Part shown: positions 5,491 to 7,813 of the stretch, piece by piece
Numbering within the stretch: the stretch's first letter is position 1
How the letters are laid out: each line of letters begins with the position of its first letter
NCBI GenBank assembly: GCA_026415275.1
Contig: JAOAHK010000021.1
Coordinates: 6,915-14,727, forward strand
Direction of reading: 5' to 3'
Source: Anaerolineales bacterium
GTDB taxonomy: Bacteria; Chloroflexota; Anaerolineae; Anaerolineales; UBA4823
Length of the DNA: 7,813 nucleotides
Program-made: the position numbers and the translations under genes
The notes under the pieces: generated by a model
What the model was told of the DNA's origin: nothing
Databases searched by the model: none
Seen by the model: the letters and a program-made list of their open reading frames with translations, nothing else

Positions 5491-7466
5491 GAACACACTG
5501 CGCAAAACTTCGTCTTTTCCAGTTATATCGAAGACCTGCTAACCCGCTCGTTTGGCTCGCCATTGTGCTCGTGGCAATTGGGCTGGCAGGATGCTCTTTC
5601 TCGCTGGCTGCGGATGTCACACCACCCCCCGGCGCGAGTGATCTTGCCATTTCTCGCACCCAGATCGCCAGTTCCCTCCAAGACATCTATCCGCTAGTCC
5701 CACCCGATGTGAATAAAGGCAAAGCAATTTTCGAGGAGAAATGCGCGCCTTGTCATGGAGTGAACGGGGATGGCGACGGCCCACGGGCTGCCCAGCTCCC
5801 CAATCCCGTGCCGGCGCTTTCCGACCTAGAAATAGCGCGCCAAGCTGTTCCTGCCAGATGGTACCTGATTGTTACCAATGGCAACCTCGAACGGTTTATG
5901 CCGCCCTTTCCCAGCCTTTCGGATAGCCAGCGCTGGGATGTGGTTGCTTACGCCCTCTCGCTGAGCGTATCGTCGGCTACGATTGAGCAAGGCGCTCAGC
6001 TCTATCGGGAAAATTGCGCTGCTTGCCATGGTGCAGAGGGAAAAGGCGATGGTCCCCAAGCTGCGAGCCTACCTGTACCGGCCACGAACTTCACCGATTT
6101 GGCATTTGGCGCCTCAAAATCGGGCTTCGATATCTATTCCAGCATTGTGCTGGGTAAGCCACCGGCAATGCCGGCTTTTGGAGAGAAATTCAGCGACGAG
6201 CAACGTTGGGCAATTGTCGCTTACCTTCAATCCCTAACCTTTACGAAGGCATCAGATGCACTCCAAAGCGCTGCTCAGGCAACTCTACCGGCGCCGTTGC
6301 CCAGTGAGGCGCCTAGTACAACTCTTCCTCCGCCTTCTGGCACCCCTGTTCCAACCGCACAAGCAACGGCGATTGCTGGCAAAGGGGTGATCAAGGGTCG
6401 CGTCACCAACGGTTCAGGTGGCGAGGTTCCTTCCAATTTGACAATTACCTTAGAAGGCTACGATAATTTCGAGCAAGTTATCACGGCGACAACCACACTC
6501 CAAAGCGACAACACGTTCCTCTTTGAGGATGTCGCAATGCAAGAAGGGCGGGCTTTTGTTGCCTACACCCAATATAGCGGGGCAACTTACCCTTCAGATG
6601 TCGCTGTCGCCCCCTCTCAAAATGCTTCCCTGGATTTACCCATTGTCATCTATGATACGACCACCGACGCTTCGGTGATTCGATGCGACCGTCTGCATCT
6701 TTTCTTTGACCTGCTGGATGAAAACACCCTGCGGGTTGTCCAATTGTATATTATGTCCAACACCTCGAACAAGACCCTTGTCCCCGAAAGCCCCGGTCAG
6801 CCGACGGTGCGTTTCAAGCTGCCGGTTGGTTCTAGCAATCTGCAATTTCAAGATAGTGTGCTGGGTGAACGATATATTGCAACACCGGATGGATTTGGGG
6901 ATACAGCATCGATTCGCCCCGGCACGGGAAATTATCAAGTGTTGTTCTCTTTCACCATGCCTTACAACCGCAAACTGGATTTGGTGCAGCCGGTCTCCAT
7001 TCCCATCGATGCCATTGTCGTCTTAGTCCCCGAAGGCAGCCTAAAAGTGCGCTCCACGTTTTTGCGCGATGAGGGTAAACGCAATGCGGAAGGCACCATC
7101 TATCACATGTACAGCGGTGATAGTTTATCCATTGGTGAGGAATTGCGCTTGTCGATCAGCGGGCAGCCCGGCGCAGGCGGCTTTTCGCTCAGCAGCGGTA
7201 GCCGTGAGTCTTTGATGGTTGGGTTGATCGTCTTTGGTTTAGCCTTCATTTTTGCCGGCATCTGGTTCTACCGCCATACGCGCCTCGAAGAGCTGGAAGA
7301 GGAAGAGGAACAAGCTCTAAACGCTCCCGAAACAGTTGAGGCTGTCATCGATGCTATCATTGCTCTCGATGATCTCTACCAAAGCGGCGGTCTCCCTGAA
7401 GAAGCTTATCTCCAACGGCGCACAGAGCTAAAAGAGAAATTGAAAGCGCTCAAAGAGAAATCTTAG
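5487..7466 (+). CDS. Dihaem cytochrome c lipoprotein with C-terminal membrane anchor and cytoplasmic tail
   Basis: This encodes 659 residues. A hydrophobic signal ends in the lipobox LAGC, with C36 the likely lipidated residue. Two similar class I cytochrome c domains follow: C86-A-P-C-H90 with probable axial M138 (residues 78-162), and C177-A-A-C-H181 with probable M228 (169-253). Then come a Pro/Ala/Thr/Ser-rich linker (about 264-298), a beta-sandwich resembling carboxypeptidase regulatory or CNA-B-like domains (about 299-395), an unrecognised probably beta-rich domain (about 400-560), a membrane helix (577-595), an acidic stretch (EELEEEEEQ) and a charged helical hairpin (613-657). The haem domains would sit outside the cell and the tail in the cytoplasm, consistent with an electron-transfer protein. 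The hairpin resembles the module of the gene before it. The partner is unknown. Being inside the operon makes it a likely substrate of the maturation system. ccmA starts 21 bases later. Confidence 0.9.
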   Translation: MRTHCAKLRLFQLYRRPANPLVWLAIVLVAIGLAGCSFSLAADVTPPPGASDLAISRTQIASSLQDIYPLVPPDVNKGKAIFEEKCAPCHGVNGDGDGPRAAQLPNPVPALSDLEIARQAVPARWYLIVTNGNLERFMPPFPSLSDSQRWDVVAYALSLSVSSATIEQGAQLYRENCAACHGAEGKGDGPQAASLPVPATNFTDLAFGASKSGFDIYSSIVLGKPPAMPAFGEKFSDEQRWAIVAYLQSLTFTKASDALQSAAQATLPAPLPSEAPSTTLPPPSGTPVPTAQATAIAGKGVIKGRVTNGSGGEVPSNLTITLEGYDNFEQVITATTTLQSDNTFLFEDVAMQEGRAFVAYTQYSGATYPSDVAVAPSQNASLDLPIVIYDTTTDASVIRCDRLHLFFDLLDENTLRVVQLYIMSNTSNKTLVPESPGQPTVRFKLPVGSSNLQFQDSVLGERYIATPDGFGDTASIRPGTGNYQVLFSFTMPYNRKLDLVQPVSIPIDAIVVLVPEGSLKVRSTFLRDEGKRNAEGTIYHMYSGDSLSIGEELRLSISGQPGAGGFSLSSGSRESLMVGLIVFGLAFIFAGIWFYRHTRLEELEEEEEQALNAPETVEAVIDAIIALDDLYQSGGLPEEAYLQRRTELKEKLKALKEKS

Positions 7467-7487
7467 GTCACTGAACCCGCCCCTGCC

Positions 7488-7813
7488 ATGATCGTTGTGC
7501 GCAAACTGGTCAAACGTTTTGGATTAAAAACCGTTCTGCGCGGTTTAGATTTTAAGGTTGAATCTGGGGAGTTCGTTGCTATTCTTGGACCCAACGGGGC
7601 AGGGAAAACCACTTTTCTAAGGATTTTAGCGACCCTTTCTAAACCAACGCTAGGTGAAGTTTCGATCGGCGGTTTTGCTCTGCCCGCACAAGCAGCCGCT
7701 GTCCGCCGCCGCTTGGGGGTGGTGACCCATTTGCCATTGCTTTACGGCGACCTGACGGCCGAAGAAAATTTGCGTTTTTACGCGCGGCTTTATGGCTTAT
7801 CTGACCTTCACAC
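7488..7813 (+). CDS. ccmA: Cytochrome c maturation ABC ATPase CcmA, N-terminal part
   Basis: The first 108 codons run off the window edge. The reading begins MIVVRKLVKRFG and contains the Walker A motif GPNGAGKTT (34-42, K40). It then has LGVVTHLPLLYGDLTAEENL, where H81 occupies the place of the usual Q-loop glutamine. CcmA proteins often have a Gly-His or similar there, and 'LTAEENLRFYARLYG' is also characteristic. CcmA hydrolyses ATP on the inner face of the CcmAB complex and drives release of holo-CcmE from CcmC. The signature, Walker B and H-loop motifs lie beyond the window. No strong Shine-Dalgarno site precedes the ATG, so coupling to the cytochrome gene 21 bases upstream is likely. 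Another exporter ATPase is possible from sequence alone, but the operon supports CcmA. ccmB and ccmC would be expected next. Confidence 0.88.
   Translation, partial: MIVVRKLVKRFGLKTVLRGLDFKVESGEFVAILGPNGAGKTTFLRILATLSKPTLGEVSIGGFALPAQAAAVRRRLGVVTHLPLLYGDLTAEENLRFYARLYGLSDLH

Noticed and set aside
4993..5505. 170-codon open frame on the - strand opposite the zinc-ribbon gene
   Set aside because: Its translation is Phe/Leu/Cys-rich, as expected from the complement of a Glu/Lys-rich helical gene, and no family is recognised.
1..7813. CRISPR array, tRNA or rRNA genes, insertion sequence
   Set aside because: No regularly spaced repeats, cloverleaf, rRNA-like stretch or transposase reading was seen on either strand.

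Overview
The window carries most of a System I (Ccm) cytochrome c maturation operon, all on the + strand, preceded by a short unrelated segment. The moderate base composition, the CxxxY-type CcmE, the four-cysteine CcmH and the lipoprotein-type dihaem cytochrome suggest a bacterium of the Chloroflexota (Anaerolineae-like). That placement is inferred from protein style, not from a marker gene.

Layout. Positions 1-221 hold the 3' end of a PIN-domain (VapC-like) toxin gene. It overlaps by 13 bases the start of a complete NarL/FixJ-type response regulator (209-889). The gap at 890-1180 contains a G-rich repeat-like hairpin (900-936), a second imperfect inverted repeat with about 24-base arms (940-994), and then AT-richer sequence with a candidate sigma70-type promoter (1031-1059) for the operon downstream.

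From 1181 to the window's end seven closely spaced genes follow: ccmE (haem chaperone, CxxxY variant), ccmF (haem lyase), ccmH (apocytochrome thiol-disulfide protein), a ccmG/resA-type thioredoxin, a CcmI-like membrane protein ending in a zinc ribbon, a large dihaem cytochrome c lipoprotein, and ccmA (ATPase of the haem-handling complex, cut by the window edge). ccmB and ccmC are expected just downstream but cannot be seen.

How they fit together: CcmA, with the expected CcmB and CcmC, loads haem onto CcmE. CcmG and CcmH keep the CxxCH cysteines of apocytochromes reduced and present them. CcmF transfers the haem. The dihaem cytochrome inside the operon is a plausible substrate.

Most notable points: (1) a Cys-type CcmE, best known from gene sets lacking CcmH, is encoded beside an intact ccmH. 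(2) The CcmI-like zinc-ribbon protein and the C-terminal tail of the adjacent cytochrome share the same helical-hairpin module: 11 identities in an ungapped 27-residue alignment made by eye. This suggests an undescribed link between the maturation machinery and a membrane-anchored cytochrome.
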